Shown piece by piece: positions 1-5,350 of a DNA stretch of 5,350 nt. The translations under genes and the position numbers were made by a program. The notes under the pieces were generated by a model. The model was not told the origin of the DNA, searched no databases, and saw only the letters and a program-made list of their open reading frames with translations. The stretch comes from Actinomycetota bacterium. Its GTDB lineage: Bacteria; Actinomycetota; Acidimicrobiia; Acidimicrobiales; Acidimicrobiaceae. Numbering within the stretch: the first letter of the stretch is position 1; each line of letters opens with the position of its first letter. The stretch is taken from the NCBI GenBank assembly GCA_004366215.1, contig SIRY01000102.1:1-5350 (forward strand), in the 5' to 3' direction.

Positions 1-1376
1 ATACCAAAGTGGACCCCTGCGCGCGCGAGGAGCGTCGCGGTCGCTCTCGTCACCGCCTGAGCGCGCTCATCGAGAGCACCAGCACAACCAACCCAGAGCA
101 GCACCTCGACGTCGTCGGGGATGGGTCCATCAAAGACGGGAACCTCCACGTCGAGACCTCGCAGCCAGTCGAGCCGGTGCGAGGGGCCAAGACCCCAGGG
201 ATCCCCCTGCTGCTCGAGGTTGCGCAGCATCGCGGCGGCTTCAGGGGGGAACGACGACTCCATGAGTACTTGGTAGCGCCGAATGTCGACGATTGTGTCG
301 ACGTGTTCGATGTCAACCGGGCAGGCGGCGACGCAGGCGCCGCACGTCGTGCAGGCCCAGAGTACGTCATCTGTGACGACGTCGGGCACGAGTGACACGT
401 CGCCGTGTGACCTCGCCGACTCGAGGATAGCGTCGCGAAGTGCCATGATGAGGAGCTTCGGCGAGAGAGGCTTCCCCGTTCCCCAGGCGGGGCAGAGCTC
501 TTGGCACCGCCCACACTCGGTGCACGCGAGAGTGTCGAGCCGTTGCTTCCAAGAGAGTTGTGCGACCGTACCGATGCCGATCGTCGTCGTCTCGTCGACG
601 TGCTCTGGATCGAGGTCGGGTGTCGTTGCGAGGGCGCCGAGTGCTCGCGGTCGTCGCGCGAAGGCGACGTTGATCGGCGCGGTCACGATGTGCAGGTGCT
701 TCGAGTACGCGATGAACACGAGGAAGGCGAAGATGATCGCGACGTTGGCGACGAGGAAGACGGACTCGAGCTCGTAGTTCGTGTGAGGACCCATGTGACG
801 GAACGGCAGTGAGAGGAGTTCGGAGAGCCAGGCGCCTTCTCGGTAGGGAAAATCCCCGTCGTTCACTTGAGTAGCTCGATACGCAAGCAGGGTCAGGATG
901 ACAGCGCCGATCCAGCCGAGGGTGAGCCACGCGACGCCTGTGTGGGAGCCGTAGAAGCGCGAGGCACGCTGGCGTCGCTGAGGTGCTTCACGGATTCGGA
1001 TCACGGTGAAGGTGACGAGGGCGAGCAAGACGCAGCCTGCCAGCGTGTCCTCGAGGGCCCCGAGCCAGGGCTCGTGACCGATGAGCGGGATCGCGAAGTG
1101 GCGATTGAAGAGCGCGCCAACGGCTTCGACGACGGTAACGAGCAAGATCACGAAGCCCCAGAACGTGAAGAAGTGGGCGACCCCCGGTATCCGCTTGGTG
1201 AGCAGACGCCGTTGGCCGAGCACCTCGACGAGCTCAGCGCGCGCTCGACGGCCGAGCGAGGGGTGGTGCTGAGGAGCCGGTCGACCGGCGCGAACGGTAC
1301 GCACGAGGACGACTGCACGTCGCCCCGCGAGCGCGAGGGAGATGACGATGGCGCTGAGCCCGATGGCGAGTCGCAT
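1..1376 (-). CDS. Membrane-bound Fe-S oxidoreductase, EtfD/HdrD-like (C-terminus cut by window edge)
   Basis: I translated this frame by hand: 458 codons are open from the ATG at 1376 to the window edge. About five hydrophobic segments lie near residues 1-18, 67-90, 111-127, 148-166 and 204-224, like the NarI-type cytochrome b domain; H68, H194, H198, H227 and H229 are possible haem ligands. Two 4Fe-4S motifs follow: C285-x2-C288-x2-C291-x3-C295-P and C342-x2-C345-x2-C348-x3-C352-P. From about residue 426 a CCG (heterodisulfide-reductase) domain begins, with GCAG around C431. This order matches actinobacterial Fe-S reductases such as mycobacterial Rv0338c/EtfD, which takes electrons from electron-transfer flavoprotein during fatty-acid beta-oxidation and passes them to menaquinone. 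The C-terminal CCG part is missing here; the mycobacterial protein is roughly twice as long. It lies 47 bases after dcd on the same strand with no visible terminator, so co-transcription is likely. An in-frame stop (1398-1400) and a good Shine-Dalgarno site support the start. Family is certain; the ETF partner is inferred, and GlcF- or DsrK-like roles are not excluded. Confidence 0.9.
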   Translation of the reverse strand, partial: MRLAIGLSAIVISLALAGRRAVVLVRTVRAGRPAPQHHPSLGRRARAELVEVLGQRRLLTKRIPGVAHFFTFWGFVILLVTVVEAVGALFNRHFAIPLIGHEPWLGALEDTLAGCVLLALVTFTVIRIREAPQRRQRASRFYGSHTGVAWLTLGWIGAVILTLLAYRATQVNDGDFPYREGAWLSELLSLPFRHMGPHTNYELESVFLVANVAIIFAFLVFIAYSKHLHIVTAPINVAFARRPRALGALATTPDLDPEHVDETTTIGIGTVAQLSWKQRLDTLACTECGRCQELCPAWGTGKPLSPKLLIMALRDAILESARSHGDVSLVPDVVTDDVLWACTTCGACVAACPVDIEHVDTIVDIRRYQVLMESSFPPEAAAMLRNLEQQGDPWGLGPSHRLDWLRGLDVEVPVFDGPIPDDVEVLLWVGCAGALDERAQAVTRATATLLARAGVHFG

Positions 1377-1381
1377 CGAAG

Positions 1382-1389
1382 CCTCCTCT
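1382..1389 (-). promoter_or_regulatory. Shine-Dalgarno site of the Fe-S oxidoreductase
   Basis: Read on the minus strand the bases are AGAGGAGG, a near-perfect match to the anti-Shine-Dalgarno sequence, five bases before the ATG at 1376. It fixes the start of the oxidoreductase and shows that this gene can be translated independently even if it is transcribed together with dcd. Confidence 0.8.
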
Positions 1390-1423
1390 AGGACCAGTCA
1401 TCGCGAGGTTACCACTCGGTAGC

Positions 1424-2014
1424 TCACGCGTCAGGCCGCGGTCCTCTCAGGTCGCCTGGGTCGAGTCGGTAGCGACTTGGCGTTGGTCCTCGCTGGTGCT
1501 GGTACTTCGAGTCGAGTGCGGAAGATCCGTAGGGGAGCTCAGCCGGGGACGTCATACGCAGGAAGGAGATCTGCCCGACCCTCATGCCTGGGTAGAGCGT
1601 GATAGGGAGCTGGGCGACGTTCGAGAGCTCGAGCGTGACGTGCCCGTCGAAGCCCGGATCGATGAAGCCTGCCGTCGAGTGGATGAGCAGCCCCAGCCTG
1701 CCGAGCGAGGATTTGCCTTCTAAGCGAGCAACGAGGTCGTTGGCAACGCGCACCCGTTCGATGGTGGCGCCGAGTACGAACTCGCCTGGGTGCAGCATGA
1801 ACGAACCTCCAAAGGGCACCTCGATGAGCTCCGTGAGCTCGTCAGGTATGGCCGCGAGGTCGATGAACCCTGCTGAGTAGTTTCGAAACACGAGGAACTT
1901 GGTGTCGAGCCGAAGGTCGATCGAGCTTGGCTGGAGTGCTCCCGGGGCGAGGGGTTCGACGACGATCGTGCCGGCGGCGAGCGCCTCACGCAGGGAGCGG
2001 TCCGAGAGGATCAT
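1424..2014 (-). CDS. dcd: dCTP deaminase, probably bifunctional dUMP-forming type
   Basis: A complete 196-residue protein. Dcd deaminates dCTP to dUTP in the cytosol and so feeds thymidylate synthesis; the bifunctional form, known from Mycobacterium tuberculosis and Methanocaldococcus, also hydrolyses the product to dUMP and diphosphate. Visible motifs are [10 protein letters not shown] at 28-37, LHPGEFVLG at 74-82, the phosphate-binding [10 protein letters not shown] at 100-109, [11 protein letters not shown] at 112-122, catalytic E129 in TLELSN, PYGSS at 161-165 and [12 protein letters not shown] at 170-181. As I recall the M. tuberculosis enzyme, it has H112, A115 and E129 at the same numbering and nearly the same core, which favours the dUMP-forming type over the E. 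coli monofunctional type. The tail after residue 181 ([15 protein letters not shown]) differs from mycobacterial tails. No Shine-Dalgarno precedes the ATG; a -10 box seven bases upstream suggests a leaderless mRNA. It heads a probable unit with the Fe-S oxidoreductase. The family call is near certain; bifunctionality is inferred. Confidence 0.97.
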   Translation of the reverse strand: MILSDRSLREALAAGTIVVEPLAPGALQPSSIDLRLDTKFLVFRNYSAGFIDLAAIPDELTELIEVPFGGSFMLHPGEFVLGATIERVRVANDLVARLEGKSSLGRLGLLIHSTAGFIDPGFDGHVTLELSNVAQLPITLYPGMRVGQISFLRMTSPAELPYGSSALDSKYQHQRGPTPSRYRLDPGDLRGPRPDA

Positions 2015-2020
2015 CGGCGC

Positions 2021-2026
2021 TACACT
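2021..2026 (+). promoter_or_regulatory. Candidate -10 box of the tRNA-Gly gene
   Basis: The hexamer TACACT fits TAnnnT and ends 25 bases before the mature tRNA 5' end. Transcription would start near 2033 and give a pre-tRNA leader of about 18-20 bases for RNase P to remove. Any -35 region would lie inside the first codons of dcd; none is obvious there. Confidence 0.5.
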
Positions 2027-2027
2027 A
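2022..2027 (-). promoter_or_regulatory. -10 box of dcd, leaderless-type promoter
   Basis: On the minus strand the hexamer is TAGTGT, fitting the actinobacterial TAnnnT pattern. Only seven bases (AGCGCCG) separate it from the dcd ATG, so transcription should start at or within about a base of the start codon. I see no convincing -35 box at 16-19 bases further upstream. The box overlaps the plus-strand -10 box of the tRNA gene. Confidence 0.6.
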
Positions 2028-2051
2028 TCGCCACGGCCGACGAGAGCCAGT

Positions 2052-2125
2052 GCGGGCGTAGTTCAGAGGCAGAACATCAGCTTCCCAAGCTGAGAACGCG
2101 GGTTCGATTCCCGTCGCCCGCTCCA
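2052..2125 (+). tRNA. tRNA-Gly, anticodon CCC, CCA encoded
   Basis: The cloverleaf folds completely. The acceptor stem GCGGGCG (2052-2058) pairs with CGCCCGC (2115-2121), discriminator T2122 follows, and CCA is encoded at 2123-2125. The D stem is GTTC/GAAC (2061-2064 with 2072-2075). The anticodon stem TCAGC/GCTGA (2077-2081 with 2089-2093) closes the seven-base loop TTCCCAA, placing anticodon CCC at 2084-2086. The T stem GCGGG/CCCGT (2098-2102 with 2110-2114, ending in a G-U pair) closes loop TTCGATT. It reads the glycine codon GGG. It is divergent from dcd with only 37 bases between them. No integrase or repeated copy of its 3' end is present, so there is no sign that it serves here as an attachment site. 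Confidence 0.97.
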
Positions 2126-2587
2126 GCCTCCTCACGGCCCAGCTGCGCACACGCGAGTGATCGCATGCTCCCTGTGAGCGCCGTCCTTCAGATAAGCCTC
2201 GTGATGGTCGCTCAGTGGACTGGCCGCACCGACTCTCTGGGCGCCGCTGAGCTCAAGGGGGCTGCGTGCGAACCCGTCTCAAGGCGTGCTCGCCGCGCGG
2301 TCACTCGTCTAGGAATTCCTCGCGCGCAGGCGCGTGTGAGCGGCGTGGTCGGCACAGCGAGCCTGCATCTGCGAGGTGTGGCCAGAGGCTGCGAGGCGTC
2401 TCCGCCGGTCGTGAGCCGATGCAGGTTGGCCCGCTGGCCGAGCGAGCACGCTTTGCGGCCTTCCCACCTCGCGGTCCAGGCACTCGGATGGGTTTGGGGG
2501 CCTCGCTGTTGTTGTGCTGAGGCCGGTGTCGACAGGCGGGCGGTGTGCAGAGCGCAGCGAGCAGAGGGCCGTCACCGCGTCACAATC
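2126..2587. other. Gene-free gap with clustered inverted repeats
   Basis: This 462-base stretch separates the tRNA from the end of the convergent patatin gene. I find no convincing gene in it: the one long plus-strand open frame is rich in Cys, Arg and Trp, has no ribosome site, uses mixed third positions and runs into the patatin gene. The gap does hold short symmetric elements: palindrome CCGCGCGG (2293-2300), palindrome AGGAATTCCT (2311-2320), a CGCGC/GCGCG hairpin with a GCAG loop (2321-2334), the inverted repeat CCTGCATC/GATGCAGG (2362-2369 and 2418-2425) enclosing a GGCG/CGCC hairpin, a direct repeat CTGCGAGG (2369-2376 and 2389-2396), and the hairpin at 2499-2524. I do not recognise tmRNA, SRP RNA or RNase P RNA signatures. 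It may hold an unknown structured RNA or only decayed sequence. Confidence 0.6.
2499..2524. terminator. Possible bidirectional hairpin terminator without U tract
   Basis: GGCCTCGC (2499-2506) pairs with GC-GAGGCC (2516-2524, one bulged T at 2518) around the loop TGTTGTTGT. The hairpin sits 64 bases past the patatin stop on the minus strand and between two convergent genes, where a terminator is expected. No T run follows on either strand, so if it terminates it does so as the U-less type common in high-GC actinobacteria. It could equally be a chance hairpin. Confidence 0.3.
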
Positions 2588-3457
2588 TCAGGTGGCCTCA
2601 TGCTCCTTCTCGGTGCTGGTGCCGGTCCCGAGGTCTCGGCGCAGGCCGGCGAGGGTGCGACGAGCTGACTCGTAGCCCGAGCGAATCAGGATGTCCGTCT
2701 TCGAGAAGTCGAGGGCATCGAGGGCATTGGCTGCCGGGCACTCGAGGACGACGATATCGGCCTGCTCGCGTGCGACGCTGAGCTCGGTGGCGAGCTGCGC
2801 CCGTTTGGTGAGCGTAATCGACCGTACGAGCGCTTCGAGAGGGCGCTCGTGGGTCGGGAGCGGATCGCGCAGGGTGCCTGTCAGGAGGACGACGATGCGA
2901 CGGGCGCTGAGCTCGGCGGCTCGGATGACGGGTGTGTCGTGCAGCACGCCGCCGTCGACCCACTCCCGACCGTCGAGCACGAGCGGCGGCAGCACGCCGG
3001 GGATTGCTGCGCTGCCGTAGAGCACCGCGACGGCAGGCCCCGAGCGAACCCAGCGGGCCTCGCCGGTGCGAGGGTCTGCGAGGAGCACCTCGATTGGAAC
3101 TGCAGTGTCGCTGAGGTCCACGACTGGAACGTGCTCGGCGATGAAGCTCATGAGAGGCTCTGCGGGGAACACGCTCTGGCGGCGCGAGGCGTACCGCAGT
3201 AGCGTCACGAGCCGGGTCGCAGGAAAGAGTCTGGCAGCGTCGAGCGAGCGCCAGATCGTCTCTAACCTCGAGACCGATCGCGGCGTCGGATCTGCTGCGA
3301 CGATGACCCCGTTGAGCGCGCCGACGGAGGCTCCGACGACGAGGTCGGGAGCCAGACCTGCTTCGAAGAGAGCGCGGAGCATGCCGACGTGACAGGCTCC
3401 TCGGCCGCCACCGCCGGCAAAGACGAACGCGGTCTCCGGGCGCTTCGCCTCACCCAC
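2588..3457 (-). CDS. Patatin-like phospholipase family protein
   Basis: A complete protein of 289 residues. Patatin-like enzymes hydrolyse acyl esters of lipids with a Ser-Asp dyad. The elements appear in order: the oxyanion-hole loop GGGGRG (15-20) followed by ACHVGMLRAL, the nucleophile elbow G42-A-S44-V-G46 inside VVGASVGALNG, the conserved YGSAAIPGVLPPLVLDG stretch (147-163), and the catalytic D168 of the DGG motif (168-170). Length fits the compact single-domain bacterial family. I see no signal peptide or membrane helix, so a cytosolic or membrane-peripheral location is expected. The start codon is GTG: an in-frame TAA lies three codons upstream and no Shine-Dalgarno is visible. The first eight bases overlap the end of the marR gene, which points to translational coupling and one operon with the regulator upstream. 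The physiological lipid cannot be told from sequence. The dyad is intact, so activity is likely. Confidence 0.93.
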   Translation of the reverse strand: MGEAKRPETAFVFAGGGGRGACHVGMLRALFEAGLAPDLVVGASVGALNGVIVAADPTPRSVSRLETIWRSLDAARLFPATRLVTLLRYASRRQSVFPAEPLMSFIAEHVPVVDLSDTAVPIEVLLADPRTGEARWVRSGPAVAVLYGSAAIPGVLPPLVLDGREWVDGGVLHDTPVIRAAELSARRIVVLLTGTLRDPLPTHERPLEALVRSITLTKRAQLATELSVAREQADIVVLECPAANALDALDFSKTDILIRSGYESARRTLAGLRRDLGTGTSTEKEHEAT

Positions 3458-3977
3458 GGGCGCTTACGTTAGCGCTCGCAGCAGCGGGCCCTTCGACCTC
3501 GTCGTGAGGCCCAGCGAGCGCCGTGGCCGCGTCAAGCGACGTGACGAGCTCTCCAAGCAGCTCGAACAGGAGCGATCGGCGCTCAGGCGGCCACGAAGCG
3601 AGAGCTTGAGCGAGCACCTCATGCCGACTGCGCCGAAGCTGATCGAGGATGTCGCGCCCCTCGTCGGTCAGCTGAACCCGTGCGACCCGCGCGTCGCCCT
3701 CGTCGGTCACCTTTCGAACGAGGCCGCGCTGCTCGAGAACTTTGAGCTGACGTGACACGGTTGAGACGTCGAGGTTGAGCGCGCTCGCCAGCTCGCTGAC
3801 GCGAACGGCGCCGTAGTGAGCGATCGTGACGAGCTGCCAAAAGCCGGCACCGATAGCGTAGGTGAATGCAGGTCGCTCACCCGAGCCAACCCGGAGGCGG
3901 CGCAGCGCCTGTCCGAGCCGAAAGAGGAGCTCGTCGAGTTCGCGGGACGGATCTGCGACGTCGGAGCGAGCGGCCAT
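3450..3977 (-). CDS. MarR-family winged-helix transcriptional regulator
   Basis: A 175-residue protein. MarR proteins are dimers that bind short palindromes, usually repressing their own and neighbouring genes until a small ligand is bound. The winged helix is clear: helix SELASALNL (61-69), recognition helix with STVSRQLKVLEQRGL (72-86), and the wing DEGDARVARVQLTDEG (92-107) with the family's typical D-x-R turn. Flanking helices (about 11-55 and 108-152) form the dimerisation part. A low-complexity Ala/Gly/Glu tail (about 153-175) looks disordered. The ATG has no Shine-Dalgarno, but a -10 box ends eight bases upstream, so the mRNA may be leaderless or nearly so. It is the first gene of a pair with the patatin gene (8-base overlap) and lies divergent from a PLP decarboxylase. 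The ligand is unknown. Control of itself, and possibly of the decarboxylase, is inferred from the layout. Confidence 0.93.
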   Translation of the reverse strand: MAARSDVADPSRELDELLFRLGQALRRLRVGSGERPAFTYAIGAGFWQLVTIAHYGAVRVSELASALNLDVSTVSRQLKVLEQRGLVRKVTDEGDARVARVQLTDEGRDILDQLRRSRHEVLAQALASWPPERRSLLFELLGELVTSLDAATALAGPHDEVEGPAAASANVSARG

Positions 3978-3983
3978 CAGGTC

Positions 3984-4001
3984 CGAGCTTACTCGTGCTC
4001 G
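3984..4001. promoter_or_regulatory. Candidate MarR operator (inverted repeat)
   Basis: CGAGC (3984-3988) and GCTCG (3997-4001) form an inverted repeat with an 8-base spacer, 18 bases in all, about the size of a MarR dimer site. It covers the proposed -10 box of marR, so binding would block transcription. Five-base arms can arise by chance in GC-rich DNA, so this is a candidate only. Confidence 0.35.
3986..3991 (-). promoter_or_regulatory. -10 box of marR-patatin unit
   Basis: The minus-strand hexamer TAAGCT fits TAnnnT and is followed by eight bases (CGGACCTG) before the marR ATG. This spacing implies a leaderless or one- to two-base-leader transcript, in line with the missing Shine-Dalgarno. 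No strong -35 box is visible. Confidence 0.45.
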
Positions 4002-4053
4002 TACTCCCGGCAGCAGCTCCCAGCATGCAGCTAACGCATAGGGTGCGATTGGC

Positions 4054-4059
4054 TAGGAT
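4054..4059 (+). promoter_or_regulatory. -10 box of the decarboxylase gene
   Basis: TAGGAT is a strong actinobacterial -10 match. A weak -35 candidate, CTAACG, lies at 4031-4036 with a 17-base spacer. Transcription would start near 4066, giving a leader of about 30 bases that contains the Shine-Dalgarno site. The candidate MarR repeat at 3984-4001 lies upstream of this promoter rather than over it. Confidence 0.5.
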
Positions 4060-4086
4060 CGCCGTGGCTGGCCAACGGGAACGGGC

Positions 4087-4092
4087 AGGAGG
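4087..4092 (+). promoter_or_regulatory. Shine-Dalgarno site of the decarboxylase
   Basis: AGGAGG lies five bases before the GTG at 4098-4100. It decides the start, because no in-frame ATG lies near the N-terminus and the GTG at 4064-4066 is out of frame. Confidence 0.8.
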
Positions 4093-4097
4093 CGAAG

Positions 4098-5350
4098 GTG
4101 CATCGACTTGACGACGAGCTTCGCTCGCTACAGACGGCGATCGTGCGCTACGCGCTGGAACGCATCGCGCTTCAGCCTCCGCCTCTCGATGGTCCGCGCA
4201 CGCTCGAAGAGCTGCGTTCTCTCTATGGACCAAACATCACCGAGGCTGGCATCGGCGGCGAGGAGGCGCTACGACGCTTCGTGGAAGGCTACGCGCCTGC
4301 CACGCTCAGCTCCGACCACCCACGCTTCCTCGCGTTCGTCCCGGTTGCACCCACGAAGGCGTCCGTGCTCTTCGACATGGTGGTCTCGGCGTCGTGCATC
4401 TCAGGCACGTCGTGGCTCGAGGCCGCGGGAGCTGTCTACCTCGAGAACGAAGCCTTGCGGTGGCTGTGCGACCTCGTCGACTTTCCTCCGGAGGCAGGCG
4501 GGACGTTCCTCTCTGGAGGCTCGCTCGCCAACCTCTCTGGGCTGCACGCTGCGCGTCAGGCGACCAAGGAGCGCCTGGCTGGTCAACGTCCTCAGCGCTT
4601 TCGACTGCTCGCCTCGACGGAGGCACACTCTTCGATTCGCACGGCAGCGGACGTGATGGACCTCGAGGTCATCGAGGTGGAGGTCGAGGATCCCGGTCGG
4701 CTGAGGGGTGCCAATCTCGAGCGAACGTGGGACAAACTCAGCCCAGACGAGCGAGCGTCGGTCGTCGCTGTGGTGGCGACCGCCGGCACGACGAACGCAG
4801 GCCTCGTCGACGCACTCGATGAGGTTGCTGACTTTGCAGCTGCACACAACCTGTGGATGCACGTCGACGCCGCGTACGGAGGTGCAGCCCTCGCCTCCCG
4901 GCTGCGAGCACGTTTTCGGGGTATCGAGCGAGCTGACTCCGTCGTTATCGACCCTCACAAGTGGCTCTTCGCACCGTTCGATGCGGCTGCCATCATCTAC
5001 CGCGACCCCGAGGTAGCTAAGCGAGCTCTGACGCAGGAGGCGGCCTACCTCGACGAGATCAACCGCGCGCCTGAGTGGAATCCCTCGAGCTACGGCTACC
5101 ACCTCTCCCGTCGGGTTCGAGGGCTGCCGTTCTGGTTCTCCCTTGCGACACACGGTACTCGGCGATACCAGGAGGCGATCGAGGCCTCGATCGACCTCGC
5201 ACGCGAGGCTGCGCGTGAGATCGAGCGGCGGCCGTACCTCGAGCTCGCGATCGAACCCGAGCTGAGCGTCGTGGTGTTCCGCCGCCTCGGCTGGGACGCG
5301 ACGATGTACGAACGGTGGTCGCGCCAGGCCCTCGCCGACGGCGTTGGGTT
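4098..5350 (+). CDS. PLP-dependent group II amino-acid decarboxylase family protein (C-terminus cut by window edge)
   Basis: I translated this frame by hand: 417 codons are open from GTG at 4098 to the window edge; family members usually have about 450-500 residues, so perhaps 50-80 are missing. These enzymes use pyridoxal phosphate to remove the alpha-carboxyl group from amino acids such as DOPA, tryptophan, glutamate or tyrosine. Visible elements are the substrate-side DHPRFLAFVP (73-82), GTSWLEAAG and LENEALRWL (103-123), the cofactor phosphate-binding SGGSLANLSGLHAAR (139-153), H177 in STEAHSS that stacks on the PLP ring, ATAGTTNAGLVD (227-238), D257 in HVDAAYGG that pairs with the pyridine nitrogen, and the Schiff-base lysine K288 in IDPHKWLF. 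All core residues are present, so the enzyme should be active. In the usual H-S-x-x-K-A block this protein has R181-T-A. Substrate cannot be assigned; many relatives carry only a general decarboxylase or aminotransferase-like name. It is divergent from the marR-patatin pair across 120 bases. Confidence 0.92.
   Translation, partial: MHRLDDELRSLQTAIVRYALERIALQPPPLDGPRTLEELRSLYGPNITEAGIGGEEALRRFVEGYAPATLSSDHPRFLAFVPVAPTKASVLFDMVVSASCISGTSWLEAAGAVYLENEALRWLCDLVDFPPEAGGTFLSGGSLANLSGLHAARQATKERLAGQRPQRFRLLASTEAHSSIRTAADVMDLEVIEVEVEDPGRLRGANLERTWDKLSPDERASVVAVVATAGTTNAGLVDALDEVADFAAAHNLWMHVDAAYGGAALASRLRARFRGIERADSVVIDPHKWLFAPFDAAAIIYRDPEVAKRALTQEAAYLDEINRAPEWNPSSYGYHLSRRVRGLPFWFSLATHGTRRYQEAIEASIDLAREAAREIERRPYLELAIEPELSVVVFRRLGWDATMYERWSRQALADGVG

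Noticed and set aside
283..777. Plus-strand open frame of 164 codons, and the minus-strand out-of-frame one at 367-930
   Set aside because: Both are shadows of the Fe-S oxidoreductase, whose two CxxCxxCxxxCP motifs and membrane segments lie in a different minus-strand frame.
1377..1423. Terminator or separate promoter between dcd and the oxidoreductase
   Set aside because: No stable stem with a T run and no clear TAnnnT box at a suitable distance could be found.
2052..2125. tRNA-Gly as an attachment site for an integrated element
   Set aside because: There is no second copy of the tRNA 3' end, no integrase and no phage or plasmid gene in the window.
2535..2570. Apparent hairpin in the GCAGAG-rich stretch after the patatin gene
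   Set aside because: On inspection the GCAGAG copies are direct rather than inverted repeats and do not form a stem.
2126..2587. tmRNA, SRP RNA or RNase P RNA in the gap
   Set aside because: I looked on both strands for their conserved core sequences and found none.
2165..2668. Plus-strand open frame of 167 codons in the noncoding gap
   Set aside because: It has no ribosome site, a composition rich in Arg, Cys and Trp, weak third-position bias, no recognisable motif, and its last 80 bases lie antisense to the well-supported patatin gene.
4401..5153. Minus-strand open frame of 250 codons
   Set aside because: It is antisense to the PLP decarboxylase, whose catalytic motifs are read in frame on the plus strand; long antisense frames are expected in GC-rich DNA.

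Overview
The window is high-GC DNA with long spurious open frames on both strands, strong GC preference at third codon positions, GTG starts and TAnnnT -10 boxes. Together with the dCTP deaminase type and the membrane Fe-S oxidoreductase, this suggests an actinobacterium. An Acidimicrobiia-like lineage is my guess; the sequence does not prove it.

Layout. Bases 1-2014 are a minus-strand pair: dcd (1424-2014) followed, after 47 bases, by a large membrane-bound Fe-S oxidoreductase (1376 down to the window edge, C-terminus missing). The oxidoreductase has five predicted membrane segments, two 4Fe-4S motifs and the start of a CCG domain, and resembles EtfD/HdrD proteins that pass electrons between soluble flavoproteins and the quinone pool. 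Divergent from dcd, on the plus strand, is a tRNA-Gly(CCC) gene (2052-2125). The two start regions share one short AT-rich block, TACACTA, that reads as a -10 box in both directions. Bases 2126-2587 show no convincing gene and contain several short inverted repeats between the convergent tRNA and patatin genes.

Bases 2588-3977 are a second minus-strand pair: a MarR-family regulator whose end overlaps, by 8 bases, a patatin-like phospholipase starting with GTG. Divergent from marR, on the plus strand, a PLP-dependent group II amino-acid decarboxylase starts at 4098 and runs off the right edge. The 120-base divergent region holds a -10 box for each side and an inverted repeat over the marR -10, so the regulator plausibly controls itself and perhaps the decarboxylase.

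Working picture: nucleotide housekeeping (dUMP supply, tRNA-Gly) and electron transfer on the left; a small regulated module (MarR, patatin lipase, decarboxylase) on the right, whose substrates cannot be read from sequence. I see no mobile element, CRISPR array, phage gene or clearly new multi-gene system. The most interesting signals are promoter architecture (symmetric -10, two apparently leaderless genes) and the structured noncoding gap.
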